A stretch of DNA of 64,000 nucleotides, from assembly GCA_910584725.1 (NCBI GenBank), contig CAJUBE010000014.1, positions 1-64,000 of the forward strand, given 5' to 3'. The DNA comes from an uncultured Lachnospiraceae bacterium. Its GTDB lineage: Bacteria; Bacillota; Clostridia; Lachnospirales; Lachnospiraceae. The notes under the pieces are model-generated. The model searched no databases. It saw only the letters and a program-made list of their open reading frames with translations, and was not told the origin of the DNA. Position numbers and translations under genes: made by a program. Of the stretch, positions 14,444-23,569 are shown piece after piece (the stretch's first letter is position 1; each line of letters opens with the position of its first letter).

Positions 14444-16402
14444 TTACTTCTTCTGCTCTTCCTCAACACGGATCTCTTTCGTGCGGATTTCCTTACAGAT
14501 CTGGTCGATAAAATCACCGAGCGGCTTCACGCCCTCGTCCCCTGCGTAGCGGCTTCTGACAGACACCGTCTTATCCTCCGCCTCCTGCGCGCCGACTACG
14601 AGCATATAAGGCACCTTCGCCAGTCTCGCCTCGCGGATCTTGAAGCCGATTTTCTCCGAGCGGTTATCCACCGTCACGTCAATGTCGTTTCTCGCCAGCT
14701 CCTTCCTGATCTCCTCCGCGTACTCGTCATACTTTTCGGAGATCGTAAGCACTCTGACCTGCTCCGGGCAGAGCCATGTCGGGAACTTGCCCGCATACTT
14801 CTCGATGAGCCACGCCAGCGTCCGCTCGTAACAGCCAAGGGACGTTCTGTGGATAATGCCGGGCCGCACCTTGTCGCCATTCTGGTCGATATAATACATG
14901 TCGAACTGCTCCGCCAAAAGGGCATCCCACTGAATGGTAATCATGGTGTCCTCTTTGCCGTACACATTGCGGGCATTGATATCCACCTTCGGCCCGTAGA
15001 ATGCCGCCTCGCCCACATCTTCCGTGAAGGGAAGCTCCAGCTCCTCAAGAATGCTGCGGATATGCGCCTCCGTCTCGTTCCACACCTCCGGCTCACCGAT
15101 ATATTTCTCCGGATTTTCCGGATCCCACTTGGACAAATGCCAGGTGATATCATCCAGCAGCCCCAAGGTTGACATAACATATTTTGCCAGAGCGATACAG
15201 CCCTTGAACTCCTCCACCATCTGATCAGGTCTCATAATCAAATGACCTTCCGAGATCGTGAACTGGCGCACGCGGGTCAGCCCATGCATCTCTCCGGAGT
15301 CCTCATTCCGGAAAAGGGTGGACGTCTCACCGTAGCGGATCGGCAGATCGCGGTAGGAATGCTGGGAATTCTTGTAGCAGTAATACTGGAACGGGCAGGT
15401 CATGGGACGAAGGGCGAACACTTCCTTGTCCTTCTCCTCGTCTCCCAGCACAAACATGCCTTCCTTGTAGTGATCCCAGTGCCCGGACATTTTATACAGA
15501 TCGCTCTTTGCCATCAGCGGGGTCTTTGTCCGCACATAGCCCCACTCCTTGTCCTCCAGATCCTCGATCCAGCGCTGCAGTTTCATCACCATCTTTGTGC
15601 CCTTGGGCAGAAGCAGCGGCAGTCCCTGTCCGATCACGTCCACCGTGGTGAACAGCTCCATCTCCCGCCCCAGCTTGTTGTGATCCCGGCGCTTGATATC
15701 CTCCAGATGTTCGAGATAAGCCTCAAGTTCCTCCTTCTTCGCAAAAGCGGTGCCGTAGATTCGCTGCAACTGCGCCCTGTCGGAGTCACCCCGCCAATAC
15801 GCCATAGAAGAGGAAATCAGCTTGTACGCCTTGATATTTTTTGTGCTCATCAGATGAGGGCCCGCACACAGATCCACGAATCCGCCCTGATCGTAGAAGG
15901 AAATCTCCGCGTCCTCCGGCAGATCCTGAATCAGCTCCACCTTGTAAGGCTCGTTTCTCTCCTCCATATACTTGATGGCTTCCGCCCTCGGCAGGGTAAA
16001 GCGCTCCAGCTTGTGCCCTTCCTTGATGATCTTCTTCATCTCCGCTTCCAGTTTATCCAGATCTTCTCTGGAAAAAGGCGCGGCGTCGAAATCGTAGTAG
16101 AAGCCTTCCTCGATGGCGGGACCGATGGTCACCTTCGCCTCCGGGAAGAGCCGCTTCACCGCTTCCGCCAGCACATGGGAAGCCGTGTGTCTGACCACCT
16201 TAAGCCCTTCCGGGTCGTTGGCCGTCAAAATGTTCAGGCTGCAGTCCCGGTCAATGACCGTGCGCAGATCCTCCACCTTGCCGTCCACTTCCCCGGCGCA
16301 TGCCGCGCGGGCAAGCCCCTCGGAAATATCAAGCGCAATGTCGTAAATGCTCATCGCCTGCGCATACTCTTTAAACGAACCGTCTTTCAATGTAATTTTC
16401 AT
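14444..16402 (-). CDS. thrS: Threonine--tRNA ligase
   Basis: 652 residues, full length. A TGS domain opens the protein (MKITLKDGSFKEYAQ), then the editing domain with HTASHVLAEAVKRLFP, then the class II catalytic core with RPMTCPFQYYCYKNSQ and FRNEDSGEMHGLTRVRQF (motif 2), and HRTSLGCYERTLAWLIEKYAG (motif 3), and a C-terminal anticodon-binding domain. It charges tRNA-Thr. RBS AAAGGAGG precedes the ATG. A T-box leader upstream indicates induction by uncharged tRNA-Thr. It is monocistronic as far as can be seen. Confidence 0.97.
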   Translation of the reverse strand: MKITLKDGSFKEYAQAMSIYDIALDISEGLARAACAGEVDGKVEDLRTVIDRDCSLNILTANDPEGLKVVRHTASHVLAEAVKRLFPEAKVTIGPAIEEGFYYDFDAAPFSREDLDKLEAEMKKIIKEGHKLERFTLPRAEAIKYMEERNEPYKVELIQDLPEDAEISFYDQGGFVDLCAGPHLMSTKNIKAYKLISSSMAYWRGDSDRAQLQRIYGTAFAKKEELEAYLEHLEDIKRRDHNKLGREMELFTTVDVIGQGLPLLLPKGTKMVMKLQRWIEDLEDKEWGYVRTKTPLMAKSDLYKMSGHWDHYKEGMFVLGDEEKDKEVFALRPMTCPFQYYCYKNSQHSYRDLPIRYGETSTLFRNEDSGEMHGLTRVRQFTISEGHLIMRPDQMVEEFKGCIALAKYVMSTLGLLDDITWHLSKWDPENPEKYIGEPEVWNETEAHIRSILEELELPFTEDVGEAAFYGPKVDINARNVYGKEDTMITIQWDALLAEQFDMYYIDQNGDKVRPGIIHRTSLGCYERTLAWLIEKYAGKFPTWLCPEQVRVLTISEKYDEYAEEIRKELARNDIDVTVDNRSEKIGFKIREARLAKVPYMLVVGAQEAEDKTVSVRSRYAGDEGVKPLGDFIDQICKEIRTKEIRVEEEQKK

Positions 16403-16419
16403 GTCTCTCCTCCTTTAAA

Positions 16420-16686
16420 TATTAAAGTCCCCTGCACTGTCAGTCAGACTGTGCAGAGGACGTATGTTTACGCGGTTCCACCTCGCTTGTTCCGTGCGCT
16501 TTTCGCAGCAACGGAACCACTCATTTGACTGTAACGTAAGTCAGCGGGCCGTATTGGGGCCACTCGGAGCCGGTCTTCAAATGTTTCCCGCAAAAGCGCT
16601 TTCACCACAGGGCGCTTCTCTCTGTTGCGTTTCGCATCCTACTCTTCTCGTCAACGTGTTATACTCTATCCTGTTTCCCAAATCTT
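16420..16686 (-). promoter_or_regulatory. T-box leader of thrS
   Basis: Minus-strand leader of about 265 nt between promoter and thrS. It contains the T-box sequence GGTGGAACCGCG (16471-16482), which pairs with the tRNA acceptor end, followed by the terminator stem GTCCTCTGCAC / GTGCAGGGGAC at 16423-16462 with TTTAATATTT. Stem I lies at about 16560-16680. The specifier loop was not assigned with certainty; the gene implies tRNA-Thr. Uncharged tRNA-Thr would stabilise the antiterminator and raise thrS expression. Confidence 0.9.
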
Positions 16687-16692
16687 ATACCT

Positions 16693-16721
16693 ATTCTATG
16701 CCAGACAATTCTAAAAGTAAA
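16693..16721 (-). promoter_or_regulatory. Probable thrS promoter
   Basis: TTTACT, 17 bp, TAGAAT on the minus strand, placing the transcript start near 16686 and giving a leader of T-box size. Confidence 0.5.
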
Positions 16722-16799
16722 GTGCTAATTTTTTCTTTCTGCCATCTTTTAGCGGCAAATGTCCGGCGTATAGTTTACATAACTTCTATCACCCGAAGC

Positions 16800-17306
16800 C
16801 TACGCGTTCTTCCCGCAGCATTTCTTATACTTCTTCCCGCTGCCGCAGGGGCAAGGATCATTGGGATAAATTTTCTTCTCCTTATGAACGGTAGTAGACT
16901 CCTTCTGCTCCCTGTAAAGCGCCTTTCTCTTATCCTCGTCGAAGATCTCGTTCCACTCTTCCAGATTGTAAAGCCAGTCTGCGCCGGCTCCCACCATGTT
17001 CTTGTAGAGCAGCTCCTTGTCAAAACCGAGACTTACCTTCGTATCCTCCTCCATCTCGTCGATGGGGTTGGGCTTCTTCAAGCTGTCGTTGATGCCGTCC
17101 AGAAAACCTGTCATGGTCATCAGATCCACTTCGTATTTGTCCGCAAGCTCTTTGACCGTGCCTTTTACGGCCTTGTCCGGCGTCTTCAAAAGCTGTGCAT
17201 AGATTTCTTTTTCTTTCTGGAAATAGTCGGACCAGAGTCTCTGTAAATCGCCCTTGTTCGCCGTCTCCGAATACGCCATTTCGTGCCACTGCTGTAATAA
17301 TGCCAT
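16800..17306 (-). CDS. SEC-C motif protein
   Basis: 168 residues. The last 25 hold a SEC-C zinc motif, NDPCPCGSGKKYKKCCGKN, as at the C-terminus of SecA and in many stand-alone proteins. The rest (about 1-135) is helical and charged, with DYFQKEKEIYAQLLKTP and LEEWNEIFDEDKRKALYREQ, and no other domain that I recognise. SEC-C binds zinc and often docks proteins to SecB or ribosomes; the role here is unknown. It starts at the ATG at 17306 with AAAGGTGG upstream, is independent of thrS, and is soluble. Confidence 0.85.
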   Translation of the reverse strand: MALLQQWHEMAYSETANKGDLQRLWSDYFQKEKEIYAQLLKTPDKAVKGTVKELADKYEVDLMTMTGFLDGINDSLKKPNPIDEMEEDTKVSLGFDKELLYKNMVGAGADWLYNLEEWNEIFDEDKRKALYREQKESTTVHKEKKIYPNDPCPCGSGKKYKKCCGKNA

Positions 17307-17540
17307 CGTACCGTACCACCTTTATTCTGTAATCTGAGCAGTCGTTACTGCCTGTAACAGCCGCCGCCCGTTTATGCGTCTTTCGCATTTACCAGCTAAG
17401 TATATACCATTTTGCCGAAAAAGTAAATTTATATTTCCTTAAGACGGAAAAGTAAAATTTTTTTTACAAAGTATGCATAAGGAGAAAAAAACAGGCAACA
17501 ATAATACCAAGCAAAAGATAAGAAATACTTATCCTCCCCT

Positions 17541-17595
17541 AAAAAGGAATCCCCCGTTACCGCATGCACTGCAGTTTCTGGGGATTTCCTTTTTT
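17541..17595. terminator. Bidirectional terminator
   Basis: AAAAAGGAAT-CCCC pairs with GGGG-ATTTCCTTTTTT around a second palindrome rich in GCATGC and CTGCAG; T-runs occur on both strands. Confidence 0.7.
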
Positions 17596-17701
17596 ACATC
17601 CTTTTCTCGTCCTGCGAATTCTTTCCTTTCCTCCGCCGCAAAACGACAATCACCAGAATCACCGCCGCCGCAATCAAAAGCAGCCAGATAAAATAACAAG
17701 T

Positions 17702-17729
17702 CCCCCGAAACTGTTTATCGTTTCGGGGG
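17702..17729. terminator. Terminator of the AAA/DUF4143 gene
   Basis: A perfect 10-bp stem CCCCCGAAAC / GTTTCGGGGG with an 8-nt loop and T-rich sequence on both sides. It lies 28 nt after the stop at 17757. Confidence 0.75.
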
Positions 17730-17756
17730 CATGTTTTTATCCGGATTTCATAACAT

Positions 17757-19052
17757 CTAAATACAGAACGCCGCGTACAGCGGCACCGTCTTCTTCCCGT
17801 CCGCAAATCCGAAATTTTTCGCGGAAAGCTTTATCGCATAGGACGGCCGGTACGTTTCCATATAAACCTTAAGACTTTTTGCCTTCGTGTTATCCGCGGA
17901 TTTTACCTCAAGCGGTATTAACTGCCCTTCCCGCTGAATCACAAAGTCAATCTCCGCTCCCCGCGGCGACTCCCAGTAATACGTGGTATATTCATTGATC
18001 GTAAGCTGTATGTGGACGTAATTTTCCACCATGCCGCCCTTGAAATCATCCAGCTCCTCAGCCATATAGAGAATATCGTCCGGCATCAGCTCCTTTTTCG
18101 CACAGAGAAGCCCGGAATCGGACACATATATTTTAAAGGCGTCAATGTCCCGGTAATTTTCAAGCGGCTTTTTCACCTGTTCCACCCGGTAAACCTGCGA
18201 TACGATACCCGACAGCGTCAGCCACTCGATGGCGTTCTCAAACTCCGCCGCGCGGCCGCCTTTCTTGATCAGCTTATACTGAAAACGGGTATTCTTTTTG
18301 GAGAGCTGGACAGTGATATTGTCATAGGTAAGCCGTGTCTTTTTGATCTCGTTCAACTGATTATACTTGCTCATATCGTTAAGATAACTTGTGAGAATCG
18401 TATCCTGCGTGTGTCTGACCAGCGTATAATCTCCCGTCTCGGCAAACTGTTTCACGCACTCCGGCATCCCGCCCACCACAAGGTATTTTCGGTAAAGCGC
18501 CATCGCCGCGTCATGCAAAGCCGCAGGCAAGGGCGTATCTGCCGCAAAGCATTCCCTGATCCTCCCGGCAAGCTCCGTCTCTCCCATCGCCAGCAGAAAT
18601 TCCTCCATATCCATCGGATAGAGCGTTTTGATATCCACCTTTCCCACCGGGAAAGAAAACTGCGAGCGGTTTACCGCCACGCCGAGAAGACTTCCCGCCG
18701 CGATCACATGGTACGCAGGCGCCTCCTCGCAGAAATATTTAAGCGATGTCAGCGCACGCTCACAGAGCTGTATCTCATCCAGCACAAGCAAAGTCCGCTC
18801 CCGCACAATGGTCTGTCCCGCTATGCGGGAAAGAATCGGCAGCAGATAATCGGGGCTGATATTCTCGGCAAAGGTCTCCGACAATTTCGGGTTTGTCTCA
18901 AAGTTAAAGTAGGCGACATTATCATAGTGGGTGCGCCCAAACTCCAGAATCGCATACGTCTTTCCGACCTGCCTTGCCCCCTGCAGAATCAGCGGCTTGC
19001 GATGTTCGCTGTCCTTCCATTCCTCCAGATATCTCACGATCTTTCTATACAT
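17757..19052 (-). CDS. AAA ATPase with DUF4143 (AAA_14 family)
   Basis: 431 residues. N-terminal AAA_14 ATPase: Walker A LQGARQVGKTY (about 24-34), Walker B TLLVLDEIQLCE (about 87-98), sensor AAGSLLGV. The C-terminal DUF4143 half has IVSQVYRVEQVKKPLENY, IYVSDSGLLCA and YYWESPRGAEIDFVIQREGQ, the last being the DxK-like nuclease-fold block (EIDF followed by LIPLEVKSAD). These proteins are widespread in anaerobes, often several per genome; proposed roles range from defence to toxin-antitoxin behaviour, none settled. Start ATG 19052, RBS GAGGGG. A second, distant family member is encoded at 19659 in the opposite direction. Confidence 0.9.
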   Translation of the reverse strand: MYRKIVRYLEEWKDSEHRKPLILQGARQVGKTYAILEFGRTHYDNVAYFNFETNPKLSETFAENISPDYLLPILSRIAGQTIVRERTLLVLDEIQLCERALTSLKYFCEEAPAYHVIAAGSLLGVAVNRSQFSFPVGKVDIKTLYPMDMEEFLLAMGETELAGRIRECFAADTPLPAALHDAAMALYRKYLVVGGMPECVKQFAETGDYTLVRHTQDTILTSYLNDMSKYNQLNEIKKTRLTYDNITVQLSKKNTRFQYKLIKKGGRAAEFENAIEWLTLSGIVSQVYRVEQVKKPLENYRDIDAFKIYVSDSGLLCAKKELMPDDILYMAEELDDFKGGMVENYVHIQLTINEYTTYYWESPRGAEIDFVIQREGQLIPLEVKSADNTKAKSLKVYMETYRPSYAIKLSAKNFGFADGKKTVPLYAAFCI

Positions 19053-19297
19053 AAGTACCCCTCGTTTTTGAGTGCGTGTCTGTTCCTAATAAAAGGTTCA
19101 CTTATAGTATAATATTTATTCATGTCAAAATCAACGTATTTTATTTCAAATTTCACATTAAAATGCGTGAATATTTTTAAATTATTTACATCAAACTACA
19201 TGAATATTTCAGGCTGCCATACCCAAAAACCTCTCGCATTACTTTTCACACCCGCGTTATGCGCTTGCCCCATGTTGTCGCAGCCTGCGCCTATATC

Positions 19298-19420
19298 TCA
19301 CTGCGGCACCTGCCCGATCCTCTCCTGCCCGCTGCCGTCGGTTTTCATCCGATAAAACGGATGGGGTTCCCCACCCACATACACCTCCGCCACAATCTCT
19401 CCTCCGTCCTGTATGTGACG
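19298..19420 (-). pseudogene. Remnant of a secreted-protein C-terminus (DUF5050-like)
   Basis: A 40-codon open stretch ending in TGA at 19298-19300. It reads GGEIVAEVYVGGEPHPFYRM, then KTDGSGQERIGQVPQ. The FYRMKTDGSGQERI part resembles the repeat of DUF5050/beta-propeller-like cell surface proteins of Clostridia. There is no start codon or ribosome binding site, and a TAG stands just upstream. Probably the last piece of a deleted gene. The rest of 19053-19658 holds promoters but no gene. Confidence 0.35.
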
Positions 19421-19520
19421 CTATGGCTGATAAAAATATTGTGTTTCTTTTCATTCCGTATTGCTCCTTCCGCATCCTTTCGTCACTACATCCTTTGGTT
19501 TGAAGACATATGCCGTTTCA

Positions 19521-19605
19521 TAGTGAAAACTTTTTTAATTTTAAGCAAAAGTTTTCACTATAATTGAAAACTTTGTTTGACTTAAGCAAAAGATTTCCGT
19601 ATAAT
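19521..19605 (+). promoter_or_regulatory. Tandem promoters with a perfect 14-bp palindrome
   Basis: TAGTGAAAACTTTT (19521-19534) is repeated inverted at 19547-19560. Two overlapping promoter-like units share TTAAGCAAAAG and TATAAT: a distal one with TATAAT at 19559-19564, and a proximal TTGACT, 17 bp, TATAAT (19577-19605). The palindrome covers the distal promoter, and a partial third copy (TTGAAAACTTTG) follows at 19563. This looks like an operator, perhaps for self-control of the ATPase at 19659. Confidence 0.5.
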
Positions 19606-19658
19606 TTGTATAAAAATAAAAATCCTATAACAAAAATCATAGAAATTGAGGAAATCCC

Positions 19659-20873
19659 ATGATTTACAGAGAACATTATATTCAACCAGTCCGGGAATTT
19701 TATGAATCAGACTTAATCAAAATCATTACGGGGATCCGCCGCTGCGGCAAATCCGTCATATTGGAACAGATCATGCAGGAGATCAGCCAGAAAACCGACA
19801 ACATAATCTACCTGAATTTCGAGGACAAGCGCATATCAGCCAATATCACCAATGAAAGCGCATTGATCTCCTATGTGGAAAACCACAGGAAAGCCGGGAA
19901 ATGCTATTTGTTTTTTGACGAAGTGCAAACCCTGGATGGCTGGCAAAGCGCATGTAAAACGCTGCGACTTTATGATTATTCTCTGTTTATCACAGGTTCC
20001 AACTCAAAACTGCTCTCCGGCGAATTTACCAAAGAACTCAGCGGCAGATATGTGTCTTTCCGCGTGCGCCCGTTCGTATATAAAGAAATTACCGAATATG
20101 CGAAAGAACTCGGAAAAGAAATCTCTGTCACCGATTATTTAATCTGGGGCGGTTTCCCTAAACGGTTCGAGTTTGACAGTCCCGAAGCGCAGCGCAGATA
20201 TTTGAATGATCTGGACGATACGATTATCATAAATGATCTGATACTCCGTTATCGGATTCGCAAAGAAAGTCTGTTCAAAAACCTTGTAAACTACATCCTG
20301 CGCTCCAACAGCAGAATTTTTTCCGCGAAATCCATTCACGACTATATGAAAAGGGAATATGAATCCTGCTCAGTCAATACCATTATGAAATATCTCAATT
20401 ATCTGGAAGAGGCATATATCATTGAATCTATCAGACAGTATTCTGCAAAAACAAAAAAATTGCTGAGCTTCTACGCAAAGATTTACAACGCCGACGTAGC
20501 TTTCAACTCCCTCCGCTGCCCGGATAACCGCTTTGACCTTACACACAATCTGGAAAATATCATATATAATGAACTGCTTTATATGAATTATGATGTCCGG
20601 GTGTATAACAATGCCGGAAAAGAAATTGATTTCCTTGCCCGCTCCGGCAATAAAAACTACTTTATTCAGACTGCATACAGTGTCGCGGACGAAAAAGCTT
20701 ACGACAGAGAATTTGCCGCCTTTAAAAATATAGACAATCTGTCGCAGAAAATCCTTATCACCAATGACGAGATTGATTATTCTACCAGTACCGTTCGCCA
20801 TATTCGCTTAAAGGATTTTCTGCTTATGCATGATTTGGATGAGGGGAGATACGACGCTGTCTACCGTATCTGA
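19659..20873 (+). CDS. AAA ATPase with DUF4143, second family member
   Basis: 404 residues. Walker A GIRRCGKSVILEQ (about 25-37), Walker B CYLFFDEVQTLDGW, then GSNSKLLSGEF (sensor) and GGFPKRFEF at the domain joint. The DUF4143 half ends with VYNNAGKEIDFLARSGNKNY and YFIQTAYSVAD, matching the nuclease-like fold though the expected Lys of the ExK is not obvious. It is clearly more AT-rich than its neighbours and reads plus, against the mannosidase. The 3' end overlaps the mannosidase gene by 13 bp (convergent). It starts at the ATG at 19659 after GAGGAAATCCC. Likely acquired. Role unknown, as for the family. Confidence 0.88.
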   Translation: MIYREHYIQPVREFYESDLIKIITGIRRCGKSVILEQIMQEISQKTDNIIYLNFEDKRISANITNESALISYVENHRKAGKCYLFFDEVQTLDGWQSACKTLRLYDYSLFITGSNSKLLSGEFTKELSGRYVSFRVRPFVYKEITEYAKELGKEISVTDYLIWGGFPKRFEFDSPEAQRRYLNDLDDTIIINDLILRYRIRKESLFKNLVNYILRSNSRIFSAKSIHDYMKREYESCSVNTIMKYLNYLEEAYIIESIRQYSAKTKKLLSFYAKIYNADVAFNSLRCPDNRFDLTHNLENIIYNELLYMNYDVRVYNNAGKEIDFLARSGNKNYFIQTAYSVADEKAYDREFAAFKNIDNLSQKILITNDEIDYSTSTVRHIRLKDFLLMHDLDEGRYDAVYRI

Positions 20874-23554
20874 TACACCGACTTAAGCGTAAACGCCGCC
20901 GCGTCTCCCTCCAGTATCTCCACCCGCTTCTCCCCCGGGTTCATGTCAAAGAAATTGTCGGAGAGCTTCACATCCCCATCCACGCCCTCGATCTCCACAT
21001 TCTTCGCGTAAGCCGCGGCGCTGACAACGAGGGTGTTTCCCTCCCTGCGCCATGACAGCTTCGGATCACGGAAACGGAAATGCTTCGGCGCGGTAAACAG
21101 CGTGGTGTTCTCCGAAACAATCTCTCCGCCCTGCTCAAAGGAATAACTGATGTAAACCTCCAACTCGTCATAATCGGAGAAATCCATCTTTTCAAGCCAC
21201 AGACCGGACAACGGCTCCACGCCGACTTCCTTCGCGCCCTCCAACAGCGCTTCGCCGTCCGCCTTTCTCAGACTCCACCTCACCGTGCCGTCCACTCTCG
21301 CCATCGTTTCATTCGCCACGTGCAGTCTCGCGGACTTCTCGATGGGCGCAGGCTGCGCCACACAGAACGGTCTCTCGGAAAGTTCGCCCATTTCCTCACA
21401 GGAAATCATCACCGGCGCAAAAGCCCTCTTCTCCGCATAGTGGAGCGCCTTCCACCGCCCATAATAATCAATGCTCGCCCAGGAAGCCACCGGCCAGATG
21501 TCGTTTAGCTGCCAGACCACCGCGCCCATACATCTACCCCGGTTCCTGCGGAAATGCTCGATGCCGTACCTGATCGCATCCGCCTGCAGAAGCTGGGACG
21601 CATATAAGAGCATCTCAAAGTCCGTCGGATAAAGATAAGTCGCGGAGAGATAGGTCATAATCTTGCCGTTGGCCGCCACGTTCCGCTGGTGCATCTCCAT
21701 CACGCGGGAAAAAATGTTGCGATCCTCCGGCGCGGTAAAGCTCTCCACCGTCTTTAGGCAGGGGAAAGACTGGAACCCGAACTCGGACATATAGCGGAAA
21801 TAATAGTTCCGGTAGTCCGTAAAGGGCTTATTCCCGTGCCACACCGCCCAGTAATGGGTATCGCCCCGGTTCTCGTCCCACGGATTGTCATAGTTTCCGC
21901 CCGACGAAGGCGAGGACGGCCAATAGAAAGTACCGGGGTCTTCCACCTCTAAAATTTTCGGAATGATATATTCAAAAATCTTGATATAGTCGCACTTCTG
22001 CTTGAGGGAAGGCTGCCACGCGCCGTCCAGCGTCTGGGTCTCCATCTCGTTGTTGCCGCACCACAGCCCCAGGCATGCGTGATGGCGGATTCTGCGCACA
22101 TTGTCCTGAATCTCCGCACTGATATTGCGCTCGAAATCATCGTCCAGCTCGTAGGACGCGCAGGCAAACATGAAATCCTGCCACACGATCAGCCCCAATT
22201 CATCGCAGATGTCAAAAAACCAGTCATCCGGGTAATAACCGCCGCCCCACACACGGATGCAGTTGTAATGGGCCGCCGCCGCATCCTCCAAGAGACGGCG
22301 GGTGCGCTCCGGCGTGATTCTGGAAAAAATATTGTCTTCGGGAATGTAATCCGCACCCATGGCAAAAATTTTTATGCCGTTCACCTCATGGGCAAAGCAC
22401 GATCCCCACTCGTCCTTTTCCGTATTCACTGTCAGCGTGCGCAGGCCGATCCGGCGGCTCCACTGATCGAGCACGTTCCCTTCCTCATCCAGCAGCGTCA
22501 CCTCCACACGGTAGAGGGGCTGTTCCCCAAAGCCGTTTGGCCACCAGCGTCTGGGATTTTTCACGGTGATGGTGTCCCAGTCGTCCCCGTCCTCATATCC
22601 CGCATTTTCTACACGCTCCGCCTGCTCCTCTGGCCCGCGCAATGTCCCGCTCTTGGAAGATTTCTCCGCAACCAGCCCGCCTTCCGGGTCATAAAGCGCG
22701 ACGCGCAGCTCGTTTTCGTTCCCGTAATCGCCTATGCCGCCGAAAATACGGCATGTGATATCATAAGTTATGTCAACCGAATCCGTCGCGCCATTTTTCT
22801 CATACGCAGCGTTCCGATTTACATTATCCATTCCATCATGCCCATTTCCCCGCTCGCTGCCCACTGTCTGCGCCGGTACAGGAAACGCCTCATTTCTCAC
22901 ATCTGACTTAATATCCGAAGCATGTCCCTTCACGTCCCAGTTTTGCGTTATGAAAACCTGCTCAATTCTGGACTTCTTCCCGGATAAGACCGATACCTCC
23001 CGGAAGATTCCCGCATCGGGCAGCCTCGGCCCCCAATCCCAGCCGAACATACAGTGGGCTTTGCGCAGATGGGGAAACCCGCGCATGGCGTCCGTGGAAC
23101 CGCCCGTAAAGACCTTCCGATTCTCCTCCTCTATGAAACGCGTGGGCGAAGCAATCTCCACCCGCAGCGTATTTTTCCCTGCCTGCGCCGTCCACCCGAG
23201 ATCAAACTCCCAGACACGGTGCATATTGTTCGTTTCTCCCAATACTCTTCCATTGAGGTAGACTTTCGCAAGCGTATCGATCCCATCAAAGTGCAGAATC
23301 AGAAAATCCCCGGCAAGCTGCTCTTCGTCAAGTAAAAAATCCGTCTCAAATACAAAATCGTTCTCCATAAGGGGAAGCGCCGTCAGCTCATTCATCCTGT
23401 CATAAGGATCCGGCATAAGCCCCTGCTCCAGAAGATTTCCGTAGACAGAGCCGGGAATCTTTGCGGGAAGCATCTTCCCGTTCACCCCGTACACATCCTT
23501 TTCCCCTAGGATCTGCATCCGCCAGTTGTCGCCGCTTAAAATCATTTTATGCAT
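20861..23554 (-). CDS. Beta-mannosidase (GH2)
   Basis: 897 residues of the GH2 beta-mannosidase type (jelly-roll, Ig-like, TIM barrel, C-terminal beta domains). It opens SGDNWRMQILGEKDVYGVNG and has GSTDAMRGFPHLRKAHCMFGWDWGPRLPD-like sequence near 150-180. In the barrel, WCGNNEME (about residue 498) holds the acid/base Glu, and YMSEFGFQSFP (about 588) the nucleophile Glu. There is no signal peptide, so it probably splits imported manno-oligosaccharides inside the cell. An unusual polar insert rich in Asn, Gly and Asp sits at about 205-265. It lies 15 nt after the diguanylate cyclase gene, likely cotranscribed. Start at 23554 after AAAGGAG. Confidence 0.9.
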   Translation of the reverse strand: MHKMILSGDNWRMQILGEKDVYGVNGKMLPAKIPGSVYGNLLEQGLMPDPYDRMNELTALPLMENDFVFETDFLLDEEQLAGDFLILHFDGIDTLAKVYLNGRVLGETNNMHRVWEFDLGWTAQAGKNTLRVEIASPTRFIEEENRKVFTGGSTDAMRGFPHLRKAHCMFGWDWGPRLPDAGIFREVSVLSGKKSRIEQVFITQNWDVKGHASDIKSDVRNEAFPVPAQTVGSERGNGHDGMDNVNRNAAYEKNGATDSVDITYDITCRIFGGIGDYGNENELRVALYDPEGGLVAEKSSKSGTLRGPEEQAERVENAGYEDGDDWDTITVKNPRRWWPNGFGEQPLYRVEVTLLDEEGNVLDQWSRRIGLRTLTVNTEKDEWGSCFAHEVNGIKIFAMGADYIPEDNIFSRITPERTRRLLEDAAAAHYNCIRVWGGGYYPDDWFFDICDELGLIVWQDFMFACASYELDDDFERNISAEIQDNVRRIRHHACLGLWCGNNEMETQTLDGAWQPSLKQKCDYIKIFEYIIPKILEVEDPGTFYWPSSPSSGGNYDNPWDENRGDTHYWAVWHGNKPFTDYRNYYFRYMSEFGFQSFPCLKTVESFTAPEDRNIFSRVMEMHQRNVAANGKIMTYLSATYLYPTDFEMLLYASQLLQADAIRYGIEHFRRNRGRCMGAVVWQLNDIWPVASWASIDYYGRWKALHYAEKRAFAPVMISCEEMGELSERPFCVAQPAPIEKSARLHVANETMARVDGTVRWSLRKADGEALLEGAKEVGVEPLSGLWLEKMDFSDYDELEVYISYSFEQGGEIVSENTTLFTAPKHFRFRDPKLSWRREGNTLVVSAAAYAKNVEIEGVDGDVKLSDNFFDMNPGEKRVEILEGDAAAFTLKSVYQIR

Positions 23555-23569
23555 CTTAGTCTCCTTTTC

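Noticed and set aside
15242..16528. Long open frame (428 codons) on the plus strand
   Set aside because: It is exactly antisense to thrS, His/Leu/Arg-rich and without family motifs or ribosome binding site. A shadow frame in a GC-rich gene.
17594..17806. Small frame ending in a membrane helix and RRRKG
   Set aside because: The helix with basic tail looks like an LPxTG-type anchor, but there is no start with a ribosome binding site and the upstream half reads through a terminator. At most a remnant.
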